From a virus, in the IMG/VR virus record IMGVR_UViG_3300037337_000202, positions 1-52,642 of that record: a stretch of 52,642 nt of DNA. One strand, 5' to 3'. Under the pieces are notes generated by a model, which saw only the letters and a program-made list of their open reading frames with translations, was not told the origin of the DNA and made no database searches. This document shows, piece after piece, positions 37,538 to 45,891 of this stretch (its first letter is position 1; every line of letters starts with the position of its first letter). Made by a program: the position numbers and the translations under genes.

Positions 37538-37923
37538 ATATTCGAACTAAAAAACAAGCATACCAACATGTTCTTTCTGAATTAATTAAAGGGAATTTAG
37601 GCGCAGTCGAAAAAAAGCCAGGAAAGATCTGTTGTGTTTATGAAACTTTAGATGGTAAAAATTGTGGAGTCGGATGTCTATTAACCAAACAATTTCTGCA
37701 ATTTCTTAAAGAAAAGAAAAATAATCATTGTTCAGTAAGTATCTTAATAGAAAGAGGTATAACTGATGAAGGCCAACTAGAAAGTATGACCGGATTATCA
37801 TTATTTGAGTTAAAAGAACTTCAGACAAACCATGATACGTGGATAAGTTTGGACCAAAAATCTTCTCGCACAACTAGTTACTTTCAAACCTTTTTAGAAC
37901 TAGAATTGTCAAATGTTGAATAA
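37534..37923 (+). CDS. CGVGCL-motif protein, paralogue 2
   Basis: 129 residues. CCVYETLDGKNCGVGCLLT matches the motif of the protein at 36192, and the helical C-terminal TGLSLFELKELQTNHD matches its TGMSIDELNELQYYHD. The start overlaps the nucleotidyltransferase stop (ATGA). Confidence 0.7.
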   Translation: MNIRTKKQAYQHVLSELIKGNLGAVEKKPGKICCVYETLDGKNCGVGCLLTKQFLQFLKEKKNNHCSVSILIERGITDEGQLESMTGLSLFELKELQTNHDTWISLDQKSSRTTSYFQTFLELELSNVE

Positions 37924-38092
37924 TACGTTAGACCTTGTATACAGACTGCGAACTCGTGCAGCAATCAGGCGTCAGATTACATCGCGAAAATCTGTCCAAG
38001 AAAATAAACCCGACAGGATTGCTGATCTATTAGAAGAAGCCGCCGATGAACTTGAACTTTTAAGAAAGACCTATGGAAATAACACTAAATGA
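37913..38092 (+). CDS. Conserved small helical phage protein
   Basis: 59 residues: YRLRTRAAIRRQITSRKSVQENKPDRIADLLEEAADELE is a pattern I recall from many T4-like and cyanophages. Basic first half, acidic second half, probably helical. Overlaps both neighbours. Function unknown. Confidence 0.7.
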   Translation: MLNNTLDLVYRLRTRAAIRRQITSRKSVQENKPDRIADLLEEAADELELLRKTYGNNTK

Positions 38093-39308
38093 TGATCAAG
38101 TAGAATTGCTAAAGCGACTAGTTGATTTCTACAAAGGCGACGATCAGTTCTTTGTAATTTCTGGAGCCGCTGGGGTTGGAAAAACTACCATGATGCGAAT
38201 GCTAACCCGGGTTCTTAAAAAGAAAAAGCCAGGCATTAAAATCTGTATGTCTGCTCCTACAAACAAGGCAGTTTCTGTTCTTCGAACTTCAGTCAATGAC
38301 TTTTCTATTGACTTCAAAACCATCTATAGCCTATTAGGGCTTCGCATGGAGGCAACTGGAGCAATCAAAGAACTAAAAGATAAAGGGCAGACAACAATTG
38401 AAAACTATGACCTAGTTGTTCTCGACGAGGGTAGTATGGTCTCGGAAGAACTGCTAGAATATATTGAATCAAAGACCGCAATCTCTGGTACCAAAATGGT
38501 AATCATTGGTGACCGCGCTCAACTGCCACCAGTCAAGGAAAAAGATTCTCCTATCTGGAAAAAGTTTCCAGTTGACTTTGAATTGACCAAAATTATGCGG
38601 CACCAGAACAGTATTCTGGCTTTCGTTACATCAATTCGGGATAACCCAAAGCCGGTGTTTGTTTCTACCGGTGAAGATGTAATGATCGAAAGTGACACCG
38701 AATTTATGGACGGAATCGAGCAAGCGGCTAAGAAAGGCTTATTCCATTCTGGTGAGGCAAAAGCGATTGCCTTCAGAAATGTAACTGTAGACTTCTTGAA
38801 TCGTCTTATTCGAGAAGCCCATTGCCCGGGGATTGACTCAGACTTCGTGGTTGGTGATCGAGTTGTATTCAAGGAGCCGGTGTATCAGGAAGTTGGAAAA
38901 AATAAGATTCCCTTGGCCCACACAGATCAGGAAGGAATTGTTACAAAAGTAGATGTTACAACTCATAATAAATATCCACTTAAGGCTTGGAAATTACAGA
39001 TTAAACTCGATGGTGGTTCAACGATTACATCATATGTAATTCATGAAGCAGGCAAGGCACTTTATCAGGATATGTTAGACAAATACTCATCCACCAAATC
39101 CTGGTTTCCTTTTTGGAAACTTAAAGAATCTTTTCATTCTATTTCTCACAGTTATGCAATGACTACTCACCGAAGCCAAGGGTCCTCTATTCCAGAAATC
39201 TTCGTGGAAGTGGGTGACATTTTTCTAAATAGAAATATCGAAGATCGAACTAAAATGCTATACGTTGCTTGTAGCCGAGCATCAAAAAAACTCCATATAT
39301 TTGTCTAG
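38073..39308 (+). CDS. dda: DNA helicase (T4 Dda-like, SF1B)
   Basis: 411 residues (T4 Dda 439). Dda is a 5'-3' helicase that removes proteins from DNA and helps origin and recombination-dependent replication. Walker A GAAGVGKTT at 31-39, SAPTNKAV near 68, Walker B VVLDEGSM near 113, GDRAQLPPV near 150, motif IV-type MRHQNS near 180, and the C-terminal MTTHRSQG and LYVACSRA segments are all present. It overlaps the previous gene by 20 nt. Confidence 0.93.
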   Translation: MEITLNDDQVELLKRLVDFYKGDDQFFVISGAAGVGKTTMMRMLTRVLKKKKPGIKICMSAPTNKAVSVLRTSVNDFSIDFKTIYSLLGLRMEATGAIKELKDKGQTTIENYDLVVLDEGSMVSEELLEYIESKTAISGTKMVIIGDRAQLPPVKEKDSPIWKKFPVDFELTKIMRHQNSILAFVTSIRDNPKPVFVSTGEDVMIESDTEFMDGIEQAAKKGLFHSGEAKAIAFRNVTVDFLNRLIREAHCPGIDSDFVVGDRVVFKEPVYQEVGKNKIPLAHTDQEGIVTKVDVTTHNKYPLKAWKLQIKLDGGSTITSYVIHEAGKALYQDMLDKYSSTKSWFPFWKLKESFHSISHSYAMTTHRSQGSSIPEIFVEVGDIFLNRNIEDRTKMLYVACSRASKKLHIFV

Positions 39309-39315
39309 GAATAAT

Positions 39316-39720
39316 ATGAATCCAATTTACGGTACTCAGCCTCAGGGTGACTTTGTTAACTATCTTACCCATGTTAATGCACGCTCATCAAACTCATTGG
39401 GCTTATCATCATTTAACATGGTTAGGGCTCATGTTAATAATATGTCTTGGTTTTCTACCCTTGAGGAGCTCTTAGAAAATCGCGGTCTTTTACCGGATAA
39501 CATCAAAAATTATTCTGTATCTGAATTGATGAAGCATATTATGCAGGATGGCAACCGAAACATGGGCGTTCTATATCCCGACCTTGGAGTTGTTGCCTAC
39601 TCTGGTAATAATAACTATGATCGGCCTGTGGTTGAAATGACTTACAACCTGGGTGCACCAAACGAGTTTAAACGGTATTATGCTACCCCCGACTTTAACA
39701 AGTTGGTGGTTCGGGTATGA
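39316..39720 (+). CDS. Hypothetical protein
   Basis: 134 residues from ATG 39316. Asn- and Tyr-rich, with a predicted beta-type C-terminal half (GVLYPDLGVVAYSGNN). No recognised family. Its stop overlaps the next start (ATGA). Confidence 0.68.
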   Translation: MNPIYGTQPQGDFVNYLTHVNARSSNSLGLSSFNMVRAHVNNMSWFSTLEELLENRGLLPDNIKNYSVSELMKHIMQDGNRNMGVLYPDLGVVAYSGNNNYDRPVVEMTYNLGAPNEFKRYYATPDFNKLVVRV

Positions 39721-39818
39721 GCGGCGAAGCTGGTAAGGGATCTGCACAGCGACCCACCGACAAAAAAGCTTATGACCAGGCTTGGGAGAAAATCTTCGGC
39801 AAAAAGTCCGGAGCCTAA
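39717..39818 (+). CDS. Conserved small phage protein
   Basis: 33 residues: GKGSAQRPTDKKAYDQAWEKIFGKK. The GKGS-RP-Y-WE-IFG pattern occurs in many phages, from memory. Function unknown. Confidence 0.7.
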   Translation: MSGEAGKGSAQRPTDKKAYDQAWEKIFGKKSGA

Positions 39819-39826
39819 AAAGTAGA

Positions 39827-39856
39827 TTTTACTTTTATTCTGTAGCGTGTTATAAT
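39827..39856 (+). promoter_or_regulatory. Promoter P39827
   Basis: TTTTAC at 39827, GTG and TATAAT at 39851-39856, longer leader ending AAGGAAACATC. Confidence 0.88.
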
Positions 39857-39889
39857 AACTTATCAACCCAGAAACCTCAAGGAAACATC

Positions 39890-40069
39890 ATGACCGTTAG
39901 TGAACTCATCGCCATTCTCCAGACCATGCCTCAGGATATGACTGTAGAGGTCAATGATAATCGAAATGGCGATGTTCACTTCATAGATAGCATCGATTGC
40001 TTTACTGCCGAGGATTTTGGGCCAGATGATGATAATCAACCCTGTGTTGTTATCCAAGTCAACTGCTGA
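39890..40069 (+). CDS. Small acidic protein, paralogue of 51460
   Basis: 59 residues. TVSELIAILQTMPQDMTVEV resembles the opening of the protein at 51460 (TVRELVEILCYMDPDSNVAF). The fold is common among small phage proteins with an L-x-x-M-P-x-D-x-x-V motif. Function unknown. Confidence 0.7.
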   Translation: MTVSELIAILQTMPQDMTVEVNDNRNGDVHFIDSIDCFTAEDFGPDDDNQPCVVIQVNC

Positions 40070-40075
40070 AGTATC

Positions 40076-40171
40076 ATGTCTCAAGAACAGTTGAATGAAG
40101 CGATTAAAGTGCTAACTAATTTGGCCGAAAGTGCCTGTAAGCTACTTACCAATTCAGACCCGAAGATTTAG
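40076..40171 (+). CDS. 31-residue ORF
   Basis: Helical peptide (QEQLNEAIKVLTNLAESACKLL) 6 nt after the previous stop. Possibly a real small gene; ends in TAG. Confidence 0.45.
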   Translation: MSQEQLNEAIKVLTNLAESACKLLTNSDPKI

Positions 40172-40189
40172 ATAGAACTGAGCACTATA

Positions 40190-40384
40190 ATGCTAACATA
40201 CCCTGAAATGGCAAAGCTAGGTCTTTGCCCCTCTACCAAGTACGGATATAACAAGTCTCTACCAGAGGGATTCCCCAAGCCGGATCAGATTACCGATGAG
40301 ATCTACCGCGGTATGCCGCTTCAATTACAAATTTTTTACTCTATGACTTCAGTAAATGGCATGCGCCAGAAAATTACCAAATGA
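40190..40384 (+). CDS. Small hypothetical protein
   Basis: 64 residues, overlapping the next gene by 4 nt (ATGA). No recognised family. Confidence 0.65.
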   Translation: MLTYPEMAKLGLCPSTKYGYNKSLPEGFPKPDQITDEIYRGMPLQLQIFYSMTSVNGMRQKITK

Positions 40385-40881
40385 CAATGATTTACTGGGA
40401 CCTTGACAACGTTGCCGCTGATTTAGCCGGGGCTATTACTCGACTCACGGGTAAGCCACATAGCATCGGTGATGCTATTTCTCTCTCCGATTGGGGAAGA
40501 GCTTGCAGAAGTGCCCCTAGATTTTTTCGCGATCTTGACGTCGTGGACGAAGTGCAAAATATTATTGTCGCTCTTGAGGAAGACAGCTGTAAACAAGCCT
40601 TCCTAACTGCCCTCCCGTATGATGTTAGATATATCTGGAAATATGCGGGTATGGATAAAGTGAATTGGGTAAATAAAAACTTTCCGTTCGTGGATATTTT
40701 CTTCGGACCATATGCTCACCAAAAACTCTTGTATGCAAGACCAGGAGATATACTCATTGATGACAAACAAACAAATATAACCGAATGGGAATCCGCGGGT
40801 GGTATCGGCCATCTTTACCGAGACCCAATTTCCTGTAAAAACTTTCTTCATGATAACATTCCCTGGATACACCTTAAGTAA
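40381..40881 (+). CDS. HAD-family 5' nucleotidase-like protein
   Basis: 166 residues. IYWDLDNVAADL at 4-15 is the DxD motif I of HAD phosphatases, and GDILIDDKQTNITEWESAGG near 118-137 is motif IV, as in 5'(3')-deoxyribonucleotidases. Such enzymes remove phosphate from (deoxy)nucleoside monophosphates. It could adjust the nucleotide pool, but the substrate is inferred. Confidence 0.78.
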   Translation: MTMIYWDLDNVAADLAGAITRLTGKPHSIGDAISLSDWGRACRSAPRFFRDLDVVDEVQNIIVALEEDSCKQAFLTALPYDVRYIWKYAGMDKVNWVNKNFPFVDIFFGPYAHQKLLYARPGDILIDDKQTNITEWESAGGIGHLYRDPISCKNFLHDNIPWIHLK

Positions 40882-40884
40882 TTT

Positions 40885-41781
40885 ATGAAAATCCAAGTAG
40901 TTTCTGACCTTCATCTCGAATTCGGGGCTATCGTTATCGAAAACGCCGGCGCTGATGTTCTGATTCTTTCAGGCGATGTCTGTGTGGCAGATGATCTGGA
41001 TAGAAATATTCCCGGCTATGATCCATTGGATACCGAGATCATTTCTAAGTTTGGAGCCAGGCAGAAAGCAGCAATTCGATATCTTGAGTTCTTCAAGCAG
41101 GTATCAGAAGCATTTCCTCATGTGATCTATATTGCTGGTAACCATGAGTTTTACCAAGGAAAATGGGTAAAAAGTCTAGAAATTCTTCGTGAAACGGTGG
41201 CAAAGTTTCCTAATATTCACTTTCTTGAGAATGACATTTTCAAACTTGATGATGTAACATTTATCGGTGGCACACTATGGACTGATATGAATAATTACGA
41301 CCCACTAACTTTGCATGCTACTAAAGATCTGATGCAGGATTATAATCTCATTAGAAATGATGAGCTTGGTTTTACTAAGCTTAAGCCGGCTACTACTGTC
41401 CTACGACATAAAAAAACATTGGAATATATCTCCCTAATTGTAGAGGGTAAGCACAATGAAAAGTTTGTAGTAGTTGGTCATCATGCACCAAGTAGAATGA
41501 GTATACACGAGCATTATAAAGATCAATATCTAATGAATGGCGCTTATGCTTCAGATTTGAGTGAGTTTATTCTAGACCGCCCACAGATTAAACTTTGGAC
41601 TGCGGGTCATATGCACCATTCTTATAGATACTATATCGGTGATACCCTAATTGCAGCTAATCCAAGAGGTTATGTGGGTGAGGTTAGAACTGGTTTGTTC
41701 AATTCTAGCAAAATTATTGATCTAGATAACATGCCTAATCCAGAGAATGTTAAAACCGACTACGATTGGCTTAAATCTTAG
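40885..41781 (+). CDS. Calcineurin-like metallophosphoesterase
   Basis: 298 residues. VVSDLHLEF near 5, ILSGDV near 30, [10 protein letters not shown] near 83, VVGHHAPS near 195 and [10 protein letters not shown] near 239 give a full metal-binding set. The C-terminal [15 protein letters not shown] is repeated in diverged form in a fragment at 42526, beyond the antisense endonuclease. The last 11 nt overlap the endonuclease 3' end. Substrate unknown. Confidence 0.88.
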   Translation: MKIQVVSDLHLEFGAIVIENAGADVLILSGDVCVADDLDRNIPGYDPLDTEIISKFGARQKAAIRYLEFFKQVSEAFPHVIYIAGNHEFYQGKWVKSLEILRETVAKFPNIHFLENDIFKLDDVTFIGGTLWTDMNNYDPLTLHATKDLMQDYNLIRNDELGFTKLKPATTVLRHKKTLEYISLIVEGKHNEKFVVVGHHAPSRMSIHEHYKDQYLMNGAYASDLSEFILDRPQIKLWTAGHMHHSYRYYIGDTLIAANPRGYVGEVRTGLFNSSKIIDLDNMPNPENVKTDYDWLKS

Positions 41782-42457
41782 GCAATCTACCTGGGCGATA
41801 ATCAACTCCCGGTGAACAGTGGCACATATTTTCTTTTACACCATTATTAAACCATCTAGATCCGATAGAGTGCTTATTGCCACCGCCCCATACATTTGAG
41901 AGTAATCTCCCCATTATAAAATTCTGGGGAATAAGTTCACCAATGCGTATCATAGTTTCCGAAGTACCATCGTTTACCCAAAAACTATTTTTGGAAATTT
42001 CTGTTCCCTGTTTTTGTCCAACGTTGTTAAAGGGAGCTCTCCCTCTAATAAACGATGAGTTTGGTGCTTCTGAAGCAAATCTGGATATAGTCCCGTCATT
42101 CCACCACTTGTGATCAGAATTTTTCTTTGACAGGTCAGCCTTTACTTTTTCTGTATGGATATATCCACTGGAGCCATCGCCTCCTGGTTGAAAATTTACC
42201 AAGATACCATCCCCTTTAGATTTTCGACCATACCAAGAAATATATCTCCTCTCAAGAGCAAAAGCACCAAGTTCAGTTAGATTAGCTTCCATTATTACAA
42301 TGTTGGATTTGTCCTTCGGTACAGGTGTTTGACCGTGTTTATCATAGGCCCGTTTGCCTTTACCCTTACCAACGTAGTATGGTGTGCCGGCTTTAGCCGT
42401 ATTGCTATCTTCTGAACGAAGATAGGCGTAGATATAATAAATAAGTTTGTTGCTCAT
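41771..42457 (-). CDS. GIY-YIG homing endonuclease with NG-repeat modules
   Basis: 228 residues from ATG at 42455-42457. An upstream in-frame start at 42514 is less likely because the family begins with YYIYAYLR. The GIY-YIG domain (YYIYAYLR then [14 protein letters not shown]) is followed by repeats of (W/F)(V/F)N(D/N)G...GR, also present at 860 and 17618. It is antisense, its 3' end overlaps a full phosphoesterase gene, and a diverged 3' fragment of such a gene lies on its other side. Confidence 0.85.
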   Translation of the reverse strand: MSNKLIYYIYAYLRSEDSNTAKAGTPYYVGKGKGKRAYDKHGQTPVPKDKSNIVIMEANLTELGAFALERRYISWYGRKSKGDGILVNFQPGGDGSSGYIHTEKVKADLSKKNSDHKWWNDGTISRFASEAPNSSFIRGRAPFNNVGQKQGTEISKNSFWVNDGTSETMIRIGELIPQNFIMGRLLSNVWGGGNKHSIGSRWFNNGVKENMCHCSPGVDYRPGRLPKI

Positions 42458-42525
42458 AAAGGCCTTAGTACGGTTGAGTAAAGGTACTGGAACCGCCAAG
42501 TTCGCGAGTACCATCTATTTATACA

Positions 42526-42678
42526 ATGGAAATTTTAGATAATGAACCAGGAAATGGTCACGTACATAATTGCTTTGATTACATGATCGGTGATACCCGA
42601 GTAGTTTGTAATCCCCGTGGGTATGTTGGTGAGCAAACCTGCGGAAATTTTGACCCTAACTTTATTATGCAACTTTAA
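42526..42678 (+). pseudogene. 3' fragment of a second phosphoesterase allele
   Basis: 50 codons. [26 protein letters not shown] matches the C-terminal [26 protein letters not shown] of the phosphoesterase at 40885. The nuclease core is missing. It lies just beyond the antisense endonuclease and is probably the leftover of the displaced allele. Confidence 0.8.
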
Positions 42679-42845
42679 TGAATCAAGAAAAACTACAAGC
42701 CTGGTTTGACGGTGAGGTTTTTGATAGTGATCTAACTGAATCAGAAGTAGACTGGTTATCCAACCGAGTGTCATCAATTGTGTCGAAAATTATTCTAGGG
42801 CGACCCGGCGTCCATACTTTTTCCGAACATAGGACTATTCAATGA
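42678..42845 (+). CDS. Small hypothetical protein
   Basis: 55 residues, acidic. Start overlaps the stop of the phosphoesterase fragment (TAATG). This arrangement suggests it originally followed the complete phosphoesterase gene. Stop overlaps the next start. Confidence 0.6.
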   Translation: MNQEKLQAWFDGEVFDSDLTESEVDWLSNRVSSIVSKIILGRPGVHTFSEHRTIQ

Positions 42846-43120
42846 ATAAAGACAATCAACTTTCTCCAGGTGACCTAGCTGAAATTATCAAGAGTGTCGA
42901 TGGTATCTCTGTCGGTAAAATAGTTCAATGTGTTCGAGTTGATGGGGTACACAGTAAGCATGGTACTATGTGGCTTGTATCAGCAAGAGACGAGCTGGTG
43001 ACTGAGTATGGCGCAGTCGGAAATCGAGCCCATGTTCCCCAGGCGTGGTTGAAAAAAATTCTGCCACCTGGTGCCCCTGAGAAAATCCTTGAGAAAGAGC
43101 TAGAGCGCGTAGAGAAGTAA
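42842..43120 (+). CDS. Conserved phage protein (GDLAEIIKSVDG family)
   Basis: 92 residues. SPGDLAEIIKSVDGISVGKIVQCV and TEYGAVGNRAHVPQAWLKKI form a pattern I recall from many uncharacterised phage proteins with an SH3-like beta core. Function unknown. Confidence 0.72.
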   Translation: MNKDNQLSPGDLAEIIKSVDGISVGKIVQCVRVDGVHSKHGTMWLVSARDELVTEYGAVGNRAHVPQAWLKKILPPGAPEKILEKELERVEK

Positions 43121-43121
43121 G

Positions 43122-43151
43122 TTTTACTTTTATTTCCGGACGTGTTATAAT
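43122..43151 (+). promoter_or_regulatory. Promoter P43122
   Basis: TTTTAC at 43122, TATAAT at 43146-43151, leader TTATCAACCCCAAACAAGG. Confidence 0.88.
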
Positions 43152-43183
43152 AACTTATCAACCCCAAACAAGGATAAAATATC

Positions 43184-43549
43184 ATGCCCCGTCTAACCAA
43201 AGAAGAAATTGCCCGTGCTGCAGCTGTAGCATGGGCATCTATGATCGAAGAGCGTAAAGCGGAATACCCTGTACAACTGATGTCCGTTCTGCAAGAAGCG
43301 ACTCAGCCATTCAACAACTACGAACTTCGTGTTATCGCCGGCAATTTCACCCTGCGTGAACGTAATAAGAATGAAGTGATAGTTCTTGCCCCCGTTTATA
43401 GCTATGAAAATTTTGAATATCTACAAGATTTAGAGTACGCCCTAGCCTTGGCCAAGGAGTCTCGTTCACGAAAGGCTATTGCCGAAAAATTTCTCAAAAA
43501 CGCCTTGGCCAAGCTTACAGTAGAAGAACGCAAGGCCCTCGGTTTGTAA
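43184..43549 (+). CDS. Hypothetical protein
   Basis: 121 residues. Ala/Glu-rich helices at both ends, KEEIARAAAVAWASMIEER and SRKAIAEKFLKNALAKL. No recognised family. It has its own promoter. Confidence 0.72.
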   Translation: MPRLTKEEIARAAAVAWASMIEERKAEYPVQLMSVLQEATQPFNNYELRVIAGNFTLRERNKNEVIVLAPVYSYENFEYLQDLEYALALAKESRSRKAIAEKFLKNALAKLTVEERKALGL

Positions 43550-43550
43550 G

Positions 43551-43580
43551 TTTTACTTTTATTCCTGGGTGTAATATAAT
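43551..43580 (+). promoter_or_regulatory. Promoter P43551
   Basis: TTTTAC at 43551, TATAAT at 43575-43580, ACACATACCAACC leader ending AGGAAACATC. Confidence 0.88.
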
Positions 43581-43615
43581 AAACACATACCAACCAAACA
43601 TCACTAGGAAACATC

Positions 43616-43870
43616 ATGGACTTCAACTCTTATACCAACAATCTCCCATATTCTAATAGCAAGGGTGATCGTGAGGCTAATCTGGCATATCGGGCCGAGG
43701 ATCGCCGCCTGACCGAAAAATTCAAGAACGATCTCTTCGAAGACCTTGGTGTAGAAAATCACCCAAAGCGCGAAAAGCTCTATGGACTGGCTCGCGATAC
43801 TGCCTCCGGTGAAGGCCTGGAACGTCTCTATGAAGTTGCATGTGATTTTGTGGAACTCATGGATCTTTGA
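43616..43870 (+). CDS. Hypothetical protein
   Basis: 84 residues, acidic, helical C-terminal half. No recognised family. Confidence 0.7.
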   Translation: MDFNSYTNNLPYSNSKGDREANLAYRAEDRRLTEKFKNDLFEDLGVENHPKREKLYGLARDTASGEGLERLYEVACDFVELMDL

Positions 43871-43900
43871 TTTTACTTTTATCTCCGGGCGTGTTATAAT
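43871..43900 (+). promoter_or_regulatory. Promoter P43871
   Basis: TTTTAC at 43871, right after the upstream stop; TATAAT at 43895-43900; AACAAGGAAACACC leader. Confidence 0.88.
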
Positions 43901-43922
43901 AACTTATCAACAAGGAAACACC

Positions 43923-44087
43923 ATGAACAACACCGAATACACCACCCAAATCGAAGAAGAAAAAACCCAGTGGTTCCTGAATGGAGTACTGCAGCGTGCC
44001 GATGGACCAGCTGTTGAGTGTGCTGCCGGCACCAAGATGTGGTACAACGGTGTGGAAGTAACCGAACAGCAACTTCCTGTGGTTTAA
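43923..44087 (+). CDS. HR-DGPA repeat protein 5, minimal
   Basis: 54 residues with one full repeat (LQRADGPAVECAAGTK) and a short cap GVEVTEQQLPVV. It lacks the VEIEALLG domain of copies 1-4. Probably a contraction of a longer relative such as the next gene. Confidence 0.78.
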   Translation: MNNTEYTTQIEEEKTQWFLNGVLQRADGPAVECAAGTKMWYNGVEVTEQQLPVV

Positions 44088-44088
44088 G

Positions 44089-44118
44089 TTTTACTTTTAT
44101 TCTAGGGTATGGTATAAT
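44089..44118 (+). promoter_or_regulatory. Promoter P44089
   Basis: TTTTAC at 44089, TATAAT at 44113-44118, AACAAGGAAACATC leader. Confidence 0.88.
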
Positions 44119-44140
44119 AACTTATCAACAAGGAAACATC

Positions 44141-44515
44141 ATGAACACTACCGAATACACCGTAAAAATCTCCGGAGGCAAAACCCAGTGGTTTCTGAAT
44201 GGAGTACTCCATCGGATCGATGGACCTGCTGTAGAGTATTCCATTGGTGGCAATGAGTGGTACTTGCATGGCGTACTCCATCGAATCGATGGACCAGCCT
44301 TTGAGTGTTCCAATGGTTACCCGTCATGGTACTTGAATGGTAAACTCCACCGAGAGGGTGGCCCAGCCGTTGAGCAGGACGATGGTACAAAGCAGTGGTT
44401 CTTGAATGATAAACTCCACCGTACCGATGGACCTGCTGTAGAGTATTCCGATGGTGGCAAGGAATGGTGGTTGAACGGTGTGGAAGTAACCGAACAGCAA
44501 CTTCCTGTGGTTTAA
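44141..44515 (+). CDS. HR-DGPA repeat protein 6
   Basis: 124 residues. Four full repeats plus a partial one, ending in the same GVEVTEQQLPVV cap as copy 5. The two genes and their promoters are tandem copies. Confidence 0.8.
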   Translation: MNTTEYTVKISGGKTQWFLNGVLHRIDGPAVEYSIGGNEWYLHGVLHRIDGPAFECSNGYPSWYLNGKLHREGGPAVEQDDGTKQWFLNDKLHRTDGPAVEYSDGGKEWWLNGVEVTEQQLPVV

Positions 44516-44516
44516 G

Positions 44517-44546
44517 TTTTACTTTTATTCTAGGGTATGGTATAAT
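44517..44546 (+). promoter_or_regulatory. Promoter P44517
   Basis: TTTTAC at 44517, TATAAT at 44541-44546. The core is nearly identical to P44089 (TCTAGGGTATGG), but the leader is the ACACATACCA type. Confidence 0.88.
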
Positions 44547-44576
44547 AAACACATACCATCCCACTAGGAAAAAATT

Positions 44577-44786
44577 ATGAAAACAATTAAAACGATTTCA
44601 ATGCAAGCTTGGTTTGAAAACCGTATGACCTACGGTCAGACCCTAACTATCTCCCAGCTAAAGCAAATGGGCTTCTCCAACCCTTATGACGCAGCATATG
44701 CTGCCCGACAGAAAGGTATTTCTGTCAAACGCTTTATCAAAGATACCCAAGATGGTCCCGTATCTGTTTACAGTCTAGATGTCTGA
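44577..44786 (+). CDS. Small hypothetical protein
   Basis: 69 residues, basic. TLTISQLKQMGFSNPYDAAYAARQKG suggests a small helical DNA-binding-like fold, but this is only compositional. Own promoter. Confidence 0.68.
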   Translation: MKTIKTISMQAWFENRMTYGQTLTISQLKQMGFSNPYDAAYAARQKGISVKRFIKDTQDGPVSVYSLDV

Positions 44787-44820
44787 TAAGCAAACTTTTG
44801 CCCTCGTCAGGAAATAATTC

Positions 44821-44994
44821 ATGATCTCATCTTATGAGCGAATCGCAAACCGACTTATTTTTGGTCAGAAGCGACCTAAGCCATTCTGTTATTTTGATGA
44901 TGTTAAGCTTAGCTGTGGCACTAAAAGCCTCCATCGTACCCAAGCATCCAGAATGTGGCGGACTTTCTGGCGAATCAAGAGCGTAGGTCGATAA
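44821..44994 (+). CDS. Small basic protein
   Basis: 57 residues with net positive charge (KSLHRTQASRMWRTFWRIKSVGR). AGGAAATAATTC lies before the ATG. No recognised family. Confidence 0.55.
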   Translation: MISSYERIANRLIFGQKRPKPFCYFDDVKLSCGTKSLHRTQASRMWRTFWRIKSVGR

Positions 44995-45024
44995 AGTTTA
45001 CTTATCAACAATTTAGGAAATATT

Positions 45025-45453
45025 ATGAATCAAGTAATGATGCCAGCAGGTGAGTACTATATTGGCGATCTTTGTTATGTTCTTTCTGCTGAGTGGGATG
45101 AATGTTGTGAGTTGTTCTTTGCCGGTGGCTCTAACCAAAGCAATAAAGGCGAATTTACTCTAAAGGGCGTCCGCAGATTTATTAGTTATGATACTATGTA
45201 TGGAGATGGATCCTATCAAACGAATACTGGTGGAAACATTGATGTCGATTCTGGCTCCATTGGTTGTATTCTGGTAAGTGATATTCGAGATATGCAAATT
45301 TCTGATATCCGTAGTAGCGGCGTGATTCACGTTTTTGACAAACCCTTTTTTAGCTTTACACATAAAGGAACTTTGTATTTTGGAGATCTAAGTGTCAATA
45401 CCGGTATTAATAATGACGACACAGACGAAGATATGGATTATTACCCTAAATAA
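45025..45453 (+). CDS. Conserved phage protein (PAGEYYIGDLCYVL)
   Basis: 142 residues. MPAGEYYIGDLCYVLSAEWDE and the Asp-rich C-terminus fit a family I recall in many phages, with a short beta-rich fold. Function unknown. AGGAAATATT precedes the ATG. Confidence 0.72.
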   Translation: MNQVMMPAGEYYIGDLCYVLSAEWDECCELFFAGGSNQSNKGEFTLKGVRRFISYDTMYGDGSYQTNTGGNIDVDSGSIGCILVSDIRDMQISDIRSSGVIHVFDKPFFSFTHKGTLYFGDLSVNTGINNDDTDEDMDYYPK

Positions 45454-45465
45454 TAAGTTAAAACT

Positions 45466-45891
45466 ATGAAAAACCAATTAGAAATAACCAAAGAGTGGTT
45501 CGCAAGAGCAGTCCCAGCACCCAATAAAAAACATGCCTGTGTTCAGCTTGGAGTACACTTTGAAGAAATCTCCGAGATGTTACAATCATTATCGATTGTA
45601 AAAACTGCGGAAGTTATGAGTGGGTTAGGCGACTTCTACAAAACTCAGGTGTTAGACCTAGAGGGTCTAACCATTGATCGAAAAGAACTGCTTGATTCCT
45701 TGTGCGATCAAATTGTTACCGCGGTTGGTGTTGCACACATGTTTGGTTTGGATATTACATCTGCCGTCGCTGAAGTGAACCGGTCCAATTATTCCAAATT
45801 CGACTCTGAGGGAAAGCCCATTTTTAATGCGAATGGAAAAATCACAAAGGGTCCCAACTACAGCAAGCCTGATCTAACTGGAATGTTTTAA
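45466..45891 (+). CDS. MazG-like nucleotide pyrophosphohydrolase
   Basis: 141 residues. VHFEEISEMLQSL near 28 and ELLDSLCDQIVTAVGVAHMFG near 75 give the EExxE...ExxD pattern of all-alpha NTP pyrophosphohydrolases. The terminal NRSNYSKFD and ANGKITKGPNY segments are typical of the phage group. It may remove unwanted dNTPs or lower alarmones; substrate is not visible. Its stop overlaps the start of the macro-domain gene. Confidence 0.78.
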   Translation: MKNQLEITKEWFARAVPAPNKKHACVQLGVHFEEISEMLQSLSIVKTAEVMSGLGDFYKTQVLDLEGLTIDRKELLDSLCDQIVTAVGVAHMFGLDITSAVAEVNRSNYSKFDSEGKPIFNANGKITKGPNYSKPDLTGMF

